Position numbers and translations under genes: made by a program. A stretch of 64,000 nt of DNA, from positions 3,162,001-3,226,000 of the forward strand of contig NZ_AP027272.1 of NCBI RefSeq assembly GCF_036322805.1, written 5' to 3'. Below the pieces are notes generated by a model. That model saw nothing but the letters and a program-made list of their open reading frames with translations, was not told where the DNA came from and did no database searches. The DNA comes from Planctobacterium marinum. Its GTDB lineage: Bacteria; Pseudomonadota; Gammaproteobacteria; Enterobacterales; Alteromonadaceae. This document shows, in pieces, positions 39,714-48,846 of the stretch (the first letter of the stretch is position 1; each line of letters begins with the position of its first letter).

Positions 39714-41546
39714 CTACAAACAAACACTTGGGGGCGTTAAGTTCTCATCAGACATGGCTACGATTTCTCCGCACTGTCCTGAAACACATGTCTGAAAGCC
39801 TAACACCGTGTTGTCCGGTAATTCATAGAGTTTTTGTGGGAGCGAAATAGTCTCTAGCTGAACCATTTGGCCATTGTTTTGAGATTGAAACAGATTATAT
39901 TGAACACCATCTAGTGCCGTCCCCAGACCACCCCAAGTGAATTTTACCAGGTTACAGGCATTCACGTATTTTGACATTTGTATTACCCATTCAGCCTGTG
40001 CTTCGGAGCTGTATTCGGCATAACGATAGGCGGCACTGTATTGTTGGTTGTCGATAACATTATCTATCGCAACAATCGCCTCTTGGGCTTGTAATACCCC
40101 GGTACCACATCCGAGTTGACCGCAAATAGTCTGTTCACCGTCCAATATAGCGTTATCAACCGTATTTGATTTGAGGATAGCCTCAATTTGCTCTGCTGAC
40201 AGTTGTGGGTGCTTAAGTCGCATTGCAGCAGCGGTAGCGGCAACAAGTGGTGCAGAATAACTGGTACCACCACCACTGGCATATTCGTTGTCAAAGTCCA
40301 CTGATAATTTCGCAGTCATGATGTTGCGCCCTTGCGCCATTATATCAACTTTTTCACCATAGTTTGAAAAGCTGGCTTTATCACCCGTGATGTCGGTTGC
40401 GCCAACCGTGATAATATCGGCACAGGCGGCAGGAATAGCACCATTTGCATTGATGTTTTCGTTGCCAGCGGCCACAACGACCACCACATCCAACTCCTTT
40501 AATCGATCAAAGACCTCTTGCTCCCATTCCGGACAGCCAGCATTTGAAAAGCCACCGAGACTCATATTGACCACATCGACCGGTGTTTCAATATCAGGCA
40601 CACCAGGGATACTATCGCCTGCGGCCCACAGCACGGACTCTAAAATATCCACATTACTGCCGCCATTACATCCTAGTGATCGCACCGGTACCAGCTCTAC
40701 TAATTCTGAATCAATCGCACCGACCATTCCCGCGCTGTTATTCGCTTTCGCAGCGATGATACTCGATACCGCAAGTCCATGGCCGCTATTACAGGTTACA
40801 CCGTCCTCGTTGGTATACTCATCTGTAGCATCAGAATCTCGCTCTACCCTTTTTGCGTCACCGTTTTCGTCAACCCCTTCATAGCTGACAAAGTCATAGC
40901 CATCAACAAAGTCCACATCTTCATGGCGATATGAGCCGGTATCCACAACAGCAATTCTTACCTTTCGTCCGAGATTGTTTACTGTATTCCGACGTAATTG
41001 TGCATAGCCTGAACCTGAGCGATTTTGTTCCGTCCAGTTACCAAAATAGTTTTGATTGATATACAAATTATCGTTGTATTCAGCGGCATCAAAGTCCATA
41101 GGATAGTAAATACGTTGTGGCTCCACGTATTTAAATTGTCCGGTTTGCATCAGCAACTGAATAACCTGTTGCGGGGTACGACCTTTCATCGGAATTTTTA
41201 GCAGATCATTGGAAAGGCTCATTGAACGAATGTGCTCAACAACCACAGGCAAAGCCTTTAATGCGGATTCACCATACTCGCGGTCAGGCACTGAAATATT
41301 AAATTTGGCCGTATCATCCGCAGATAAGCGTCCCTTTTTCGCTATTAAGGCATTGGTTTCTGGTGTTTGCATCAGTGACTGATGGACGCTATTGTCCCTG
41401 AATTTAACGATGAAATAGCCATGAACCAACTGATTTTCTGACCGAACCGATATTTCGGATGTGTTCGTAGGCTCAGGCACTGCGGCACTCATCTTGAAGG
41501 AAATAGCAGCAAGCAAAATAGCGGTAAAAATAAGACTGTTTTTCAT
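39714..41546 (-). CDS. secreted subtilisin-like serine protease (S8)
   Basis: 610 residues. Signal peptide (1-21), a propeptide-like region (30-150) that resembles an I9 inhibitor domain followed by a VEPQRIYYPMD junction, then the S8 catalytic domain: Asp202 (VVDTGS), His256 (SGHGLAVSS), oxyanion Asn362 (AAGNEN) and Ser429 (GGTSYSAPLVAA). After about 480 a small C-terminal domain with a Cys pair (CVSGQCG) follows. It is the second gene of a two-gene operon, 11 bases after the calcium-repeat protein; the pair suggests a surface protein and its processing or partner protease. Probably secreted or cell-surface. Confidence 0.9.
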   Translation of the reverse strand: MKNSLIFTAILLAAISFKMSAAVPEPTNTSEISVRSENQLVHGYFIVKFRDNSVHQSLMQTPETNALIAKKGRLSADDTAKFNISVPDREYGESALKALPVVVEHIRSMSLSNDLLKIPMKGRTPQQVIQLLMQTGQFKYVEPQRIYYPMDFDAAEYNDNLYINQNYFGNWTEQNRSGSGYAQLRRNTVNNLGRKVRIAVVDTGSYRHEDVDFVDGYDFVSYEGVDENGDAKRVERDSDATDEYTNEDGVTCNSGHGLAVSSIIAAKANNSAGMVGAIDSELVELVPVRSLGCNGGSNVDILESVLWAAGDSIPGVPDIETPVDVVNMSLGGFSNAGCPEWEQEVFDRLKELDVVVVVAAGNENINANGAIPAACADIITVGATDITGDKASFSNYGEKVDIMAQGRNIMTAKLSVDFDNEYASGGGTSYSAPLVAATAAAMRLKHPQLSAEQIEAILKSNTVDNAILDGEQTICGQLGCGTGVLQAQEAIVAIDNVIDNQQYSAAYRYAEYSSEAQAEWVIQMSKYVNACNLVKFTWGGLGTALDGVQYNLFQSQNNGQMVQLETISLPQKLYELPDNTVLGFQTCVSGQCGEIVAMSDENLTPPSVCL

Positions 41547-41557
41547 TGTAATAATCC

Positions 41558-44500
41558 TTATTGCCCTTCATTCGTGGTTGATTCTGCAATGCGGGCTTCA
41601 GCGTTTTCGTTCATGCTTTTTAAGATGGCGTTCATGAACTCAAATTGCCCATCAAACATCCAGACGTCATCAACCATTTCACCGTAACCAGTTTTACCCA
41701 CAAAACGGCTGAAATAATTGTTCTGTGGGTCGTATTCAGTCAATTCAGTTTCAAAGGTAATAGTGGGCAGCAGGCCCTCTGACATATCGGCCATCTCATT
41801 CACAATGGCATAGCGTAATTGCCCTAGTGAAGTCGAATCCTCTAAGAGGCCGTTGATAACTGTTGTGTAAGCACTCTTAAAGCCTTCATCATGAAATTCA
41901 CCTGAACTGATATAAAACTCGATATTGTTAATATACAATTGGAATGTGCCATAGACATTGCCCTCTGAGTCATCAACATCTAAACGTTCAGTTAAGTCCT
42001 GCACTTGCTGCTCAGTGATGTATCCTGAATTTTCCAAAACCTGAGCGTAAAATACACCGATGTAAACATATTCTTTCAACGCTTGATCTGCGTAGATCAT
42101 TTGGTTTTTTAGCTCACGCATCTCCTGGTCCGCTTCGGTGAAATCTGATTTCACGTATAGCTCCACATTCACATTCCCTGTGAGACTTTCATCGACATAT
42201 TGGATCACAAAACCATAAGCGTCTCCTACTTCAACATCAGTGGTCGTCACCGTAAATTGTTGGTTTTCAACGTCTAACACAACATCAAACTTAGTCTCAT
42301 CGCCATACCAGTATTGAATACCGGTAACTTCTACATTTTCAATATTGTCATCCTGAATCTGATAACTAATAGTCGTAGTATCGTTCTGGTTTACCTGCAC
42401 AAAAGCTCCGACTTTGTCAGAAAACGTAAAGACTGGCGCTGCATTATCAGACTTAGCAACTACCAGTTCATAAATCTTGGTAGTAACATTGCCACTGTCA
42501 TCCTGAACATTGAGTTCCATCTCATATGTCATCCTGTCCATATTTTGAGGTAATGCTTTGGTTACAAAAGTAAGGGTTTTGTTATTGCTGTCCGCCGAGA
42601 AAGATTCGATGAGATCGACTGTGCCGATGTTAGCTTCAATTCTTGACATGTAGAAGCTGTGTGCTTCAGAGTCGGGATCTTCAATCAGGATGTTTAACAC
42701 CGACTCGCGATTGTGATAAATCGTCACCGCGTTATCCTCAATTTCCCCGTCAATGGTGAAATCTGGTGATTGATTCTCGGTGTCGATTGTTCCTACAGTA
42801 ACATTTAGCGTTGCTGTCGCCGTCAAGCCATCAGAATCGGTTACGGTGTAGGTCACTGTAGCTTCCCCTTCATTCTTGCCGAACACTTCAAAGCCCGAGT
42901 CTCGTTTATACGCCTCAATGATTGGGTTATTACAATTACAATCTGAAACCGCTAGCTCGCCATTAAACTGTGTGTCTTTGTCATCCTCGATGGTCACTAG
43001 TACATTTCTTGATTGCCCGACTTCGAGGTTGAGAGAGCTTGGCGACATCGTAATAGTAGGTGGCGTGTTTTCAGCTAAAGCGATAATGGTGACTGAAAAG
43101 GTCTGTTGATCTGTTGCAAAACCATCGGATACCGTCACCGTCACGTCCACATAGGTATCCAGGTCAATGTTGAAAGCTTCAACACGCAACTGATCGTTAT
43201 TGATGGATGCATCTAACACATCACTGTCCTCAGTGACATAAAAGGTAAGCTGATCGCCATCAGCATCATTAGCAGACAACGTCCTGAGAGAACTGTTTTC
43301 CTCGAACATTGCAAATGATTCGATAAAATCCAATACTGGGGGGTTATTAGAGGTAGGTAGCTTGAGAATATTGACAGTAAACGTGGCTTCAGAGGTCTCA
43401 ATGCCATCACTTACTGAAATCACAAAATCGATTTCCACAGGTTGCTCGATTGCAAAAGTGGTTATAACGATTTTGTTATCTGAAATTGCCACATCAAGCG
43501 CTTCGCTTTCTTCGGTAATGGTAAAAACGAGGTTATCATCATCGCCATCGGCATCGAATGCTCTTAATTCCCACTCTGACACGGTTTGCTCATAAACGGT
43601 GAAGCTCCCAGGGATAATAGTGGGGGCTTGATTATCCATTCGCTCGTCGTGGTTCGGATCTGTTCCGTTGGCAACTTCATCACCATCCGAAACACCGTCA
43701 TTATCGGTATCTGCGTTATCAATCTCAGTACCTGCTTCAATCTCTTGCATATAGCTCAAGCCATCTGCATCAATATCTCCGCTATACCAGAGTTGCGCAA
43801 CCGGCTGATTGATCGCAATCGCGTCAGACGAACTTTGAAAACGCAACCGTGTTATGCCATCGGCATGTCCCGTTGTTGTATCGATATTCGACGAATTCAG
43901 TACATACCAAACACCGTTTGATCGACGTTTGACCGCAATATCTGCAATACCATCACCGTCATAATCAGCAGGTGTCGGAATATCACTGCTGCGTTTACCA
44001 AAGTTAATTCTTTGAATACCATCACCACGTGATGAGTTGTAATCGCTTCCCGAAGAATTTTTGATATACCACATTTGGTTGGAAGGTCGCCTGACGGCAA
44101 TATCCGCTTTACCGTCACCATCGTAATCCGCGGGGACCGGAATATCCTCACTGCGTTTACCAAAGCTAACCCTTTGAATACCATCACCGCGAGATGAGTT
44201 GTAGTTGGTATCCGAAGAATTTTTGATATACCAAGTGTGGTTGGAAGGTCGTCTTACAGCAATGTCGGCTTTACCATCACCGTCGTAATCTGCAGGAACC
44301 GGAATATCCTCTTCCCGGGCCCCAAATCTGAGGCGAGTAATACCATCATCGTGGCTTGTGAGTGAGTCTATTCCTGAGGAGTTCTGTATATACCAATACT
44401 GGGTTGAAGGTCTGCGCACTGCGACATCAGTTATACCATCACCATCATAGTCAGCGGGAACGGGGATATCAGAACTTTGATTGCCGAATTTGAACCTGCT

Positions 44501-44824
44501 GATTCCATCCGGATTATTGGTGAGTAAATCTTGTCCAGAGGAGTTTTTGATATACCACGTTTGGTTCGATGCCCGCCTTACCGCAACATCAGTAACACCA
44601 TCACCATCAAAATCCCCAACAACCGGCAAGTCACCAGTATTTCTTCCAAATATTACGGATGTATAAGTACCATCATTAGTTGAAATAACATGGTTGGTGA
44701 ACGAAGCGGCCTCACGCTCTGCAAAATCTGCTCGCTGGTCACCATCATAATCAAAATTAGTTGCGTTTACGTCAAACCCCAACATCAATGACAGAGCCAG
44801 TATTAATCTAATATTTTTAAACAT
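41558..44824 (-). CDS. large secreted protein with FG-GAP/VCBS-like calcium repeats and cadherin-like domains
   Basis: 1088 residues with a signal peptide (1-21). Residues 22-330 contain about six ~50-residue repeats, each with D-Y/F-DGDG-x-x-D-x-AVRR followed by WYIKNSSG, typical of FG-GAP/VCBS beta-propeller blades that bind calcium. Next is a thrombospondin-3-like acidic linker (DADGLSYMQ, DTDNDGVSDGDE, about 345-390). Then come three to four cadherin/Ig-like beta domains (390-830) and an alpha-helical C-terminal part (about 830-1088) I cannot assign. No LPXTG-like or PEP-CTERM sorting signal is seen. Likely a surface or secreted adhesive protein. AAGGAA precedes the ATG; candidate ECF promoter block C lies about 475 bases upstream. 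Confidence 0.85.
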   Translation of the reverse strand: MFKNIRLILALSLMLGFDVNATNFDYDGDQRADFAEREAASFTNHVISTNDGTYTSVIFGRNTGDLPVVGDFDGDGVTDVAVRRASNQTWYIKNSSGQDLLTNNPDGISRFKFGNQSSDIPVPADYDGDGITDVAVRRPSTQYWYIQNSSGIDSLTSHDDGITRLRFGAREEDIPVPADYDGDGKADIAVRRPSNHTWYIKNSSDTNYNSSRGDGIQRVSFGKRSEDIPVPADYDGDGKADIAVRRPSNQMWYIKNSSGSDYNSSRGDGIQRINFGKRSSDIPTPADYDGDGIADIAVKRRSNGVWYVLNSSNIDTTTGHADGITRLRFQSSSDAIAINQPVAQLWYSGDIDADGLSYMQEIEAGTEIDNADTDNDGVSDGDEVANGTDPNHDERMDNQAPTIIPGSFTVYEQTVSEWELRAFDADGDDDNLVFTITEESEALDVAISDNKIVITTFAIEQPVEIDFVISVSDGIETSEATFTVNILKLPTSNNPPVLDFIESFAMFEENSSLRTLSANDADGDQLTFYVTEDSDVLDASINNDQLRVEAFNIDLDTYVDVTVTVSDGFATDQQTFSVTIIALAENTPPTITMSPSSLNLEVGQSRNVLVTIEDDKDTQFNGELAVSDCNCNNPIIEAYKRDSGFEVFGKNEGEATVTYTVTDSDGLTATATLNVTVGTIDTENQSPDFTIDGEIEDNAVTIYHNRESVLNILIEDPDSEAHSFYMSRIEANIGTVDLIESFSADSNNKTLTFVTKALPQNMDRMTYEMELNVQDDSGNVTTKIYELVVAKSDNAAPVFTFSDKVGAFVQVNQNDTTTISYQIQDDNIENVEVTGIQYWYGDETKFDVVLDVENQQFTVTTTDVEVGDAYGFVIQYVDESLTGNVNVELYVKSDFTEADQEMRELKNQMIYADQALKEYVYIGVFYAQVLENSGYITEQQVQDLTERLDVDDSEGNVYGTFQLYINNIEFYISSGEFHDEGFKSAYTTVINGLLEDSTSLGQLRYAIVNEMADMSEGLLPTITFETELTEYDPQNNYFSRFVGKTGYGEMVDDVWMFDGQFEFMNAILKSMNENAEARIAESTTNEGQ

Positions 44825-45161
44825 AGAACCACTTTATTCCTTTACCTTATTACCCACTGAGCTCAGCTAGCTTCAAAAGCATAGTTGGCTTGTTAACTGA
44901 AACCTTCGGCAACGCGGACACTAGTATTCGTAGGTTAATTCTGTTAATTGACCTGAAACAATATCTCTCCGGATGACGGGAAAGGTGTTTTGATGCAATA
45001 GCGTGGCAGCCCCTCTCAACGATTTTTTAATATTCCCAATAATCGTGTTTACCCAATTGAAGAGCGGATGCTCAAGCTTTGCCAGATCTTAATAATCGTA
45101 AACAGCGCCCTCATTATTAGTTTTTACTTTACTCATCACCCGCAGATACTTTTCATAAGTC

Positions 45162-45227
45162 TCAGCCCTCTAATTTATCCATTCTGCTCAGAAAATTAAC
45201 TAAAGTACTAGTTATTGATTGAGTCAT
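45162..45227 (-). pseudogene. relic 5' end of a duplicated gene (copy C)
   Basis: A 21-codon frame starting MTQSITSTLVNFLSRMDKL, then a TGA. One base shift restores AETYEKYLRVMSKVK, matching copy B's GAENYEKYLRAV. Same position relative to the conserved block as the sigma start in block A. Interpreted as a decayed duplicate gene; the downstream calcium-repeat gene now uses the promoter. Confidence 0.55.
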
Positions 45228-45415
45228 ACTCTAGTGACTCTCGTAACCAGATTGTTTATGCCGACGTTAAAATTAGGTGTTTAATGCCATTTATTCAAGC
45301 CACGCACTTTTATCAAAAAACCGTAATTTTTTTTATTACTTTTTAAAAATAAACCGTTAAACAGGCTTACGGATATTATTTCTAATTACGTAGATGTCGC
45401 TAACCTGTCTATCAG
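45225..45415 (-). promoter_or_regulatory. conserved upstream block C, candidate ECF promoter of the surface-protein/subtilase operon
   Basis: Homologue of blocks A and B. On the minus strand ACGG (45324-45321), 16 bases, CGTGGC (45304-45299). The AAACCGTTAA element and the GTAGATGTCGCTAACCTGTC tail are shared with block B. The right end reaches to within 42 bases of the plus-strand gene at 45457, so the block may also contain that gene's promoter. The remaining sequence between 44825 and 45161 shows no further gene. Confidence 0.6.
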
Positions 45416-45456
45416 ACTACCTTCATTGCCATTGCAATAGTGTGGAGGAAGTCATA

Positions 45457-46344
45457 ATGCAATCTGGCGCAATAAGTGATTTGGTGCAGCAAGAACTACA
45501 ACAAGCCGCAATGGCAAAGGTGATCAAAAAAGGTATTTTTGAGGCGATACAATCCATCAAAAAAAGCTTGCCTCACGTCAAATATTACAACAGTAAGGGA
45601 AAGGGGAAAAAAGAGACTATCCAGATTAAGTGGGGTCACTATGTTATTGAAGAACATGAAAAGGACAAATCAAGCAGAAACGTCGTAAATAAAAAAATAG
45701 GCACAGACCGTCGTGGTAATAATTATGTGAAAGACGTTGACGTTCGAACCATCACCACCCATTACGATTACCTGACAGTTAAAGACGCTGCTGGTGAGCG
45801 TAAGAAGTTTAGGTTAATCAACAGAGGATTAAATAAATTAGCAAAAGGTCAAATCGTCAGCCTTGGTTGGCTACATCACAAGAAAAGTCAGCACGAAGAA
45901 AAAGGTGTTATTGAAGACGGTACGCCATTTGGTGAACAGTGGAACGACGAAACCCAACCTACGATTTTTGTCTACCATAAAGACACCGATACTGGTCAAA
46001 ATATAAATTTCGAAACTGTACCTTCAGAGGAACTCTTCAAGATAGTGCACAGTAATTCTATCGGGTGGTGGCACTTATGTTGGATTATTGGCGTATCGCA
46101 TTTGCCTTTTCTTTTTTCAGGACCAGGCGGTACTGGTACTTTGATTATCGGCGGCATTTTTGGCGGTGTTCCTGTCGCGATCTCCGTCGCTAAAGTTATA
46201 TCAAGACAAAGTGCGGGGCGTAAAATGTTGGTTCAGTTTGAAAATTGGCTAAAAGAGGAAGCACTTAAGGTCTCAGACGTGGGTGCCCAACGACTTAAGG
46301 TGTTGAAGGAGGAAACCGGGTTTATCTCTTCAAATGTATTCTAA
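45457..46344 (+). CDS. membrane protein of unknown function
   Basis: 295 residues from the ATG 45457, preceded by GGAGGAAG 7 bases earlier; the frame runs 21 codons further up without such a site. Residues 1-200 are hydrophilic and lysine-rich. Around 208-250 there are two close membrane segments (WWHLCWIIGVSHLPFLF and a glycine-rich LIIGGIFGGVPVAISVAKV) joined by GPGGTG. The last 45 residues are a charged helix. No signal peptide. I recognise no family. It is divergent from the calcium-repeat operon and shares its upstream region with it, so coregulation is possible. Confidence 0.75.
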   Translation: MQSGAISDLVQQELQQAAMAKVIKKGIFEAIQSIKKSLPHVKYYNSKGKGKKETIQIKWGHYVIEEHEKDKSSRNVVNKKIGTDRRGNNYVKDVDVRTITTHYDYLTVKDAAGERKKFRLINRGLNKLAKGQIVSLGWLHHKKSQHEEKGVIEDGTPFGEQWNDETQPTIFVYHKDTDTGQNINFETVPSEELFKIVHSNSIGWWHLCWIIGVSHLPFLFSGPGGTGTLIIGGIFGGVPVAISVAKVISRQSAGRKMLVQFENWLKEEALKVSDVGAQRLKVLKEETGFISSNVF

Positions 46345-46377
46345 CCGCATTGTCATTTTAAAAGACAAAGTCCATTC

Positions 46378-46410
46378 GATTGCGCCTGTTGCAATAATGC
46401 AGGCGCAATC
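46378..46410 (+). terminator. perfect 11-bp hairpin after the membrane-protein gene
   Basis: GATTGCGCCTG and CAGGCGCAATC pair perfectly around an 11-base loop, 33 bases after the stop at 46344. There is no T-run, so it may act with Rho or as a 3'-end stabiliser. Confidence 0.5.
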
Positions 46411-46804
46411 ATAAGGCGTAACAGGCTACATAATCGCGATTAACTCCAAGATTAAAAATTTATTCGAAACTTCAAGATTGGGCTAGCACAAATAACCTGC
46501 CGGAGTGTTGTGTCGAAATACTCCCCTGCTTAGCGTCAAAGAGACATTTATGGCATGGAGAACACTCGGGTGGCAATGGCTTCTCTTGGGCCACCACATA
46601 ATATTCGATTGCCAGTCTGACGTCTGAGTCTCACGAAAATCTGCAATTCCCTTCAAAAGTCACTATCTTCGACATGTCAGCCAAAAACTGTGCATCATTG
46701 TGGAATTGAAGTACCGAGACATAACCCCCTTTATTGATTGGGCCAGCACGGTTCAGAATGTACTCAAATAACTTACCAATAATGCGTTATGGATATCCTC
46801 AGGT
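46411..46804. other. 394-bp gap holding a possible decayed coding frame
   Basis: On the minus strand one frame is open from 46786 to 46472 except for a single TGA at 46633-46631. Its text looks protein-like (GGYVSVLQFHNDAQFLADM, and after the stop PPECSPCHKCLFDAKQ with three Cys). It has no start codon with a ribosome site and no recognised family. It lies directly downstream of the flagellin stop. Either a pseudogene fragment or chance. Confidence 0.3.
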
Positions 46805-48118
46805 TTAACCCAGTAGAGACAAGGCTAATTGTGACCTTTGGTTTGCCTGAGAGAGTATACTCGTACTCGCTTGTTGAACGATTTGATTTTTAGTGAGCAG
46901 TGCGGTTTCTACAGCAAAATCTGCGTCCATAATTCTGCTTCGCGACGCACTTAAATTTTCCACCACGTTAGTGACATTGCGCAGCGTAGATTGAAATCTA
47001 TTTTGAGTAGCACCGAGTTCAGCTCGCGCGCTATTGAGTCGCTCCAGGGCGTCGTCAATGGTATCTAAAGCATTTCCCCTGATACCAGTTTCATCGTAAA
47101 TATCGCCAAGTCCTACTTCACCAATGGAACTGCTAACTGCATTTGATGGGTTATCTGTTCTGCCAGCAATTAAAATTCGGGAATTTATATCCCGGTCTAG
47201 TGTTGAGAAACTTGCGACTTCGTAATCTCCGGTAACGATTCGATTACTGCCGCTAAGCTCGAGCAAATCCTGACCTAGTTCAGCGTTGATTGCAGCGATT
47301 ATCGCATCAGCGTCTGCGCTTTGGTTACCCGTTACCTCAACCGTGACTTCTGTAAAGTTATTCCCCCAGTTACTTGAAACCCCGAAGTTGTATGTACCGG
47401 GAGCGAGTGCACCAACGTCTGCGATAACTTCAGCTTGGTCTCTAGTTTCTCGTATAGTGAGCTCAGGATTATCAAGAGCTGCAAGTTCTGCATCTGTTAA
47501 AGTTGTTCCCCCCATGAACGAAGTGAGTTCATTGCTGACAATGGCAGCACCGCTCTGGCCTGTGGAGACATCCAAACCTTGCAAGCCAAGCCCGCCTATG
47601 CCAAAGCCAGCACTGTTATTCTGGGTTAAATCTACGTCTACGGATTGCCCGGCATTTGCACCTACCTGAAAACTACGGCTGTAAAGCCCCAACAACCCCA
47701 AAGATTGTGCACTGGTTCCCCCAAAAGTGGTCGTTGCAGCTATTCGCTCTATTTCTCGCTTCAATTCCTGTGCTTCTTCCTGAAGTGCGTTTCTATCGGC
47801 GTCACTGTACACGCCATTGCCCGCCTGAACGGTAAGTTGCCTAAGCCGCTGCAAATTATTTGCAGTTTCATCCAGTGCGCCCTCAAAAGTTTGCACCAAT
47901 GAAATGCCATCGTTTGCGTTGCGTATTCCTTGCTGAAGACCATTCACCTGTGACGTTAGCCGTTCGGATATTCTCAGTCCCGCAGCATCATCTGCCGCAC
48001 GGTTGATTATTAAACCTGAGCTTAAACGTTCGAAAGAGGTGCTTTCCTGATTGCCTAGATTAAATAGCTGTCGCTGTGCATTCAGTGAACTAATATTTGT
48101 ATTAACGAAGAGTCCCAT
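46805..48118 (-). CDS. flagellin
   Basis: 437-residue flagellar filament protein. The N-terminal D0/D1 region (MGLFVNTNISSLNAQRQL, RLSSGLIINRAADDAAGLRISERL) and the C-terminal D1/D0 region (GATQNRFQSTLRNV to SQANQRSQLALSLLG) are canonical. The middle (about 170-330) is the variable surface part. Export is by the flagellar type III system without a signal peptide. Unusually, no other flagellar gene (fliD, flaG, fliS, chaperones) is in view; neighbours are an unknown membrane protein and an IS element. I could not find a convincing sigma-28 or sigma-54 promoter upstream. Confidence 0.95.
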   Translation of the reverse strand: MGLFVNTNISSLNAQRQLFNLGNQESTSFERLSSGLIINRAADDAAGLRISERLTSQVNGLQQGIRNANDGISLVQTFEGALDETANNLQRLRQLTVQAGNGVYSDADRNALQEEAQELKREIERIAATTTFGGTSAQSLGLLGLYSRSFQVGANAGQSVDVDLTQNNSAGFGIGGLGLQGLDVSTGQSGAAIVSNELTSFMGGTTLTDAELAALDNPELTIRETRDQAEVIADVGALAPGTYNFGVSSNWGNNFTEVTVEVTGNQSADADAIIAAINAELGQDLLELSGSNRIVTGDYEVASFSTLDRDINSRILIAGRTDNPSNAVSSSIGEVGLGDIYDETGIRGNALDTIDDALERLNSARAELGATQNRFQSTLRNVTNVVENLSASRSRIMDADFAVETALLTKNQIVQQASTSILSQANQRSQLALSLLG

Positions 48119-48766
48119 TGCCCTTGATAGTCTTTATTTCTTTTTCCCTATTGAGCAATAATTCGCCACTGTTGCTTTTATAATAACAATCAGAAACTTA
48201 CTACTTTGACATAGAACATTTCGGCAATTGTGCAGATAACTGTAGCTAAATTTGGATGTTAATCGTATTTAACTGAATAAAACGATTGTTTTTCCCAAAA
48301 TGCATGAGAGGCCAAAATAAAAAACCGATACTTGTGATAATAAATGCTTTATTTACCTTGCTTTTTGTGTTGCACAGTAGCGTAGCCAAGTCGTTGTTCA
48401 TACCCCGGAATTGGAGAGCCTTATCCGCAGATCTAAGTTTTCCACATGAGTCATACAAGGGTGACCTGAATTCGAATTGCGGGACGGTTAGCGTGTTGTT
48501 GTGTAGACTCAAAAACCCGCGGTGCTGTGATCTGACACATTCTGGTTCTGCATTGCTCCCGGCAATCTGGTTGCCCCTTCGGGTTAGGAATCCTTACACC
48601 GCCTTATACAAAAAACCCGCATTGGGTGATTGGGATTGTTGAGTTATCTTCATTACCGCACCGGGGATTACGGAATAAAAACCACTAATAAACTGCGTTG
48701 GGAACATGCAGGCAGCGAGAGGGATTGTAAAATACGTCCTGTATTCGATCTACATGGATGATGAGA
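48119..48766. repeat. intergenic stretch with palindromic repeat modules left of the IS element
   Basis: 48119-48530 shows no supported gene. From about 48534 come modules that recur at 50310-50480: ATTGCTCCCGGCAAT hairpin, CCCTTCGGGTTAGGAATCC, then AAAAAACCCGCATTGGGTGA and GGGATTACGGAAT. The last module is GTAAAATACGTCCTGTATTC, close to the right-hand GGAATACGTCCCTGTATTCC. The IS element seems to have entered this repeat cluster. Confidence 0.6.
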
Positions 48767-48846
48767 TGAACACCTCAAGTGCAAACGGCGTCGTAATGCG
48801 CCAATATTGATTTGACGATTCAATATAAATCACAAGAGGTGCTCAA

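Noticed and set aside
46631-46633. In-frame TGA behind the flagellin considered as a selenocysteine codon
   Set aside because: No SECIS-like hairpin right after it and no known selenoprotein family match; a decayed gene or chance is simpler.
48119-48240. Sigma-54 or sigma-28 promoter for the flagellin gene
   Set aside because: A TGGCG-N-TTGC-like match near 48155 has the GG and GC one base too close, and no TAAA-N15-GCCGATAA-like pair was found.
48286-48642. 118-codon plus-strand frame before the IS element
   Set aside because: No family signature; its second half crosses repeat modules found elsewhere in non-coding DNA, and an equally good frame lies on the other strand.
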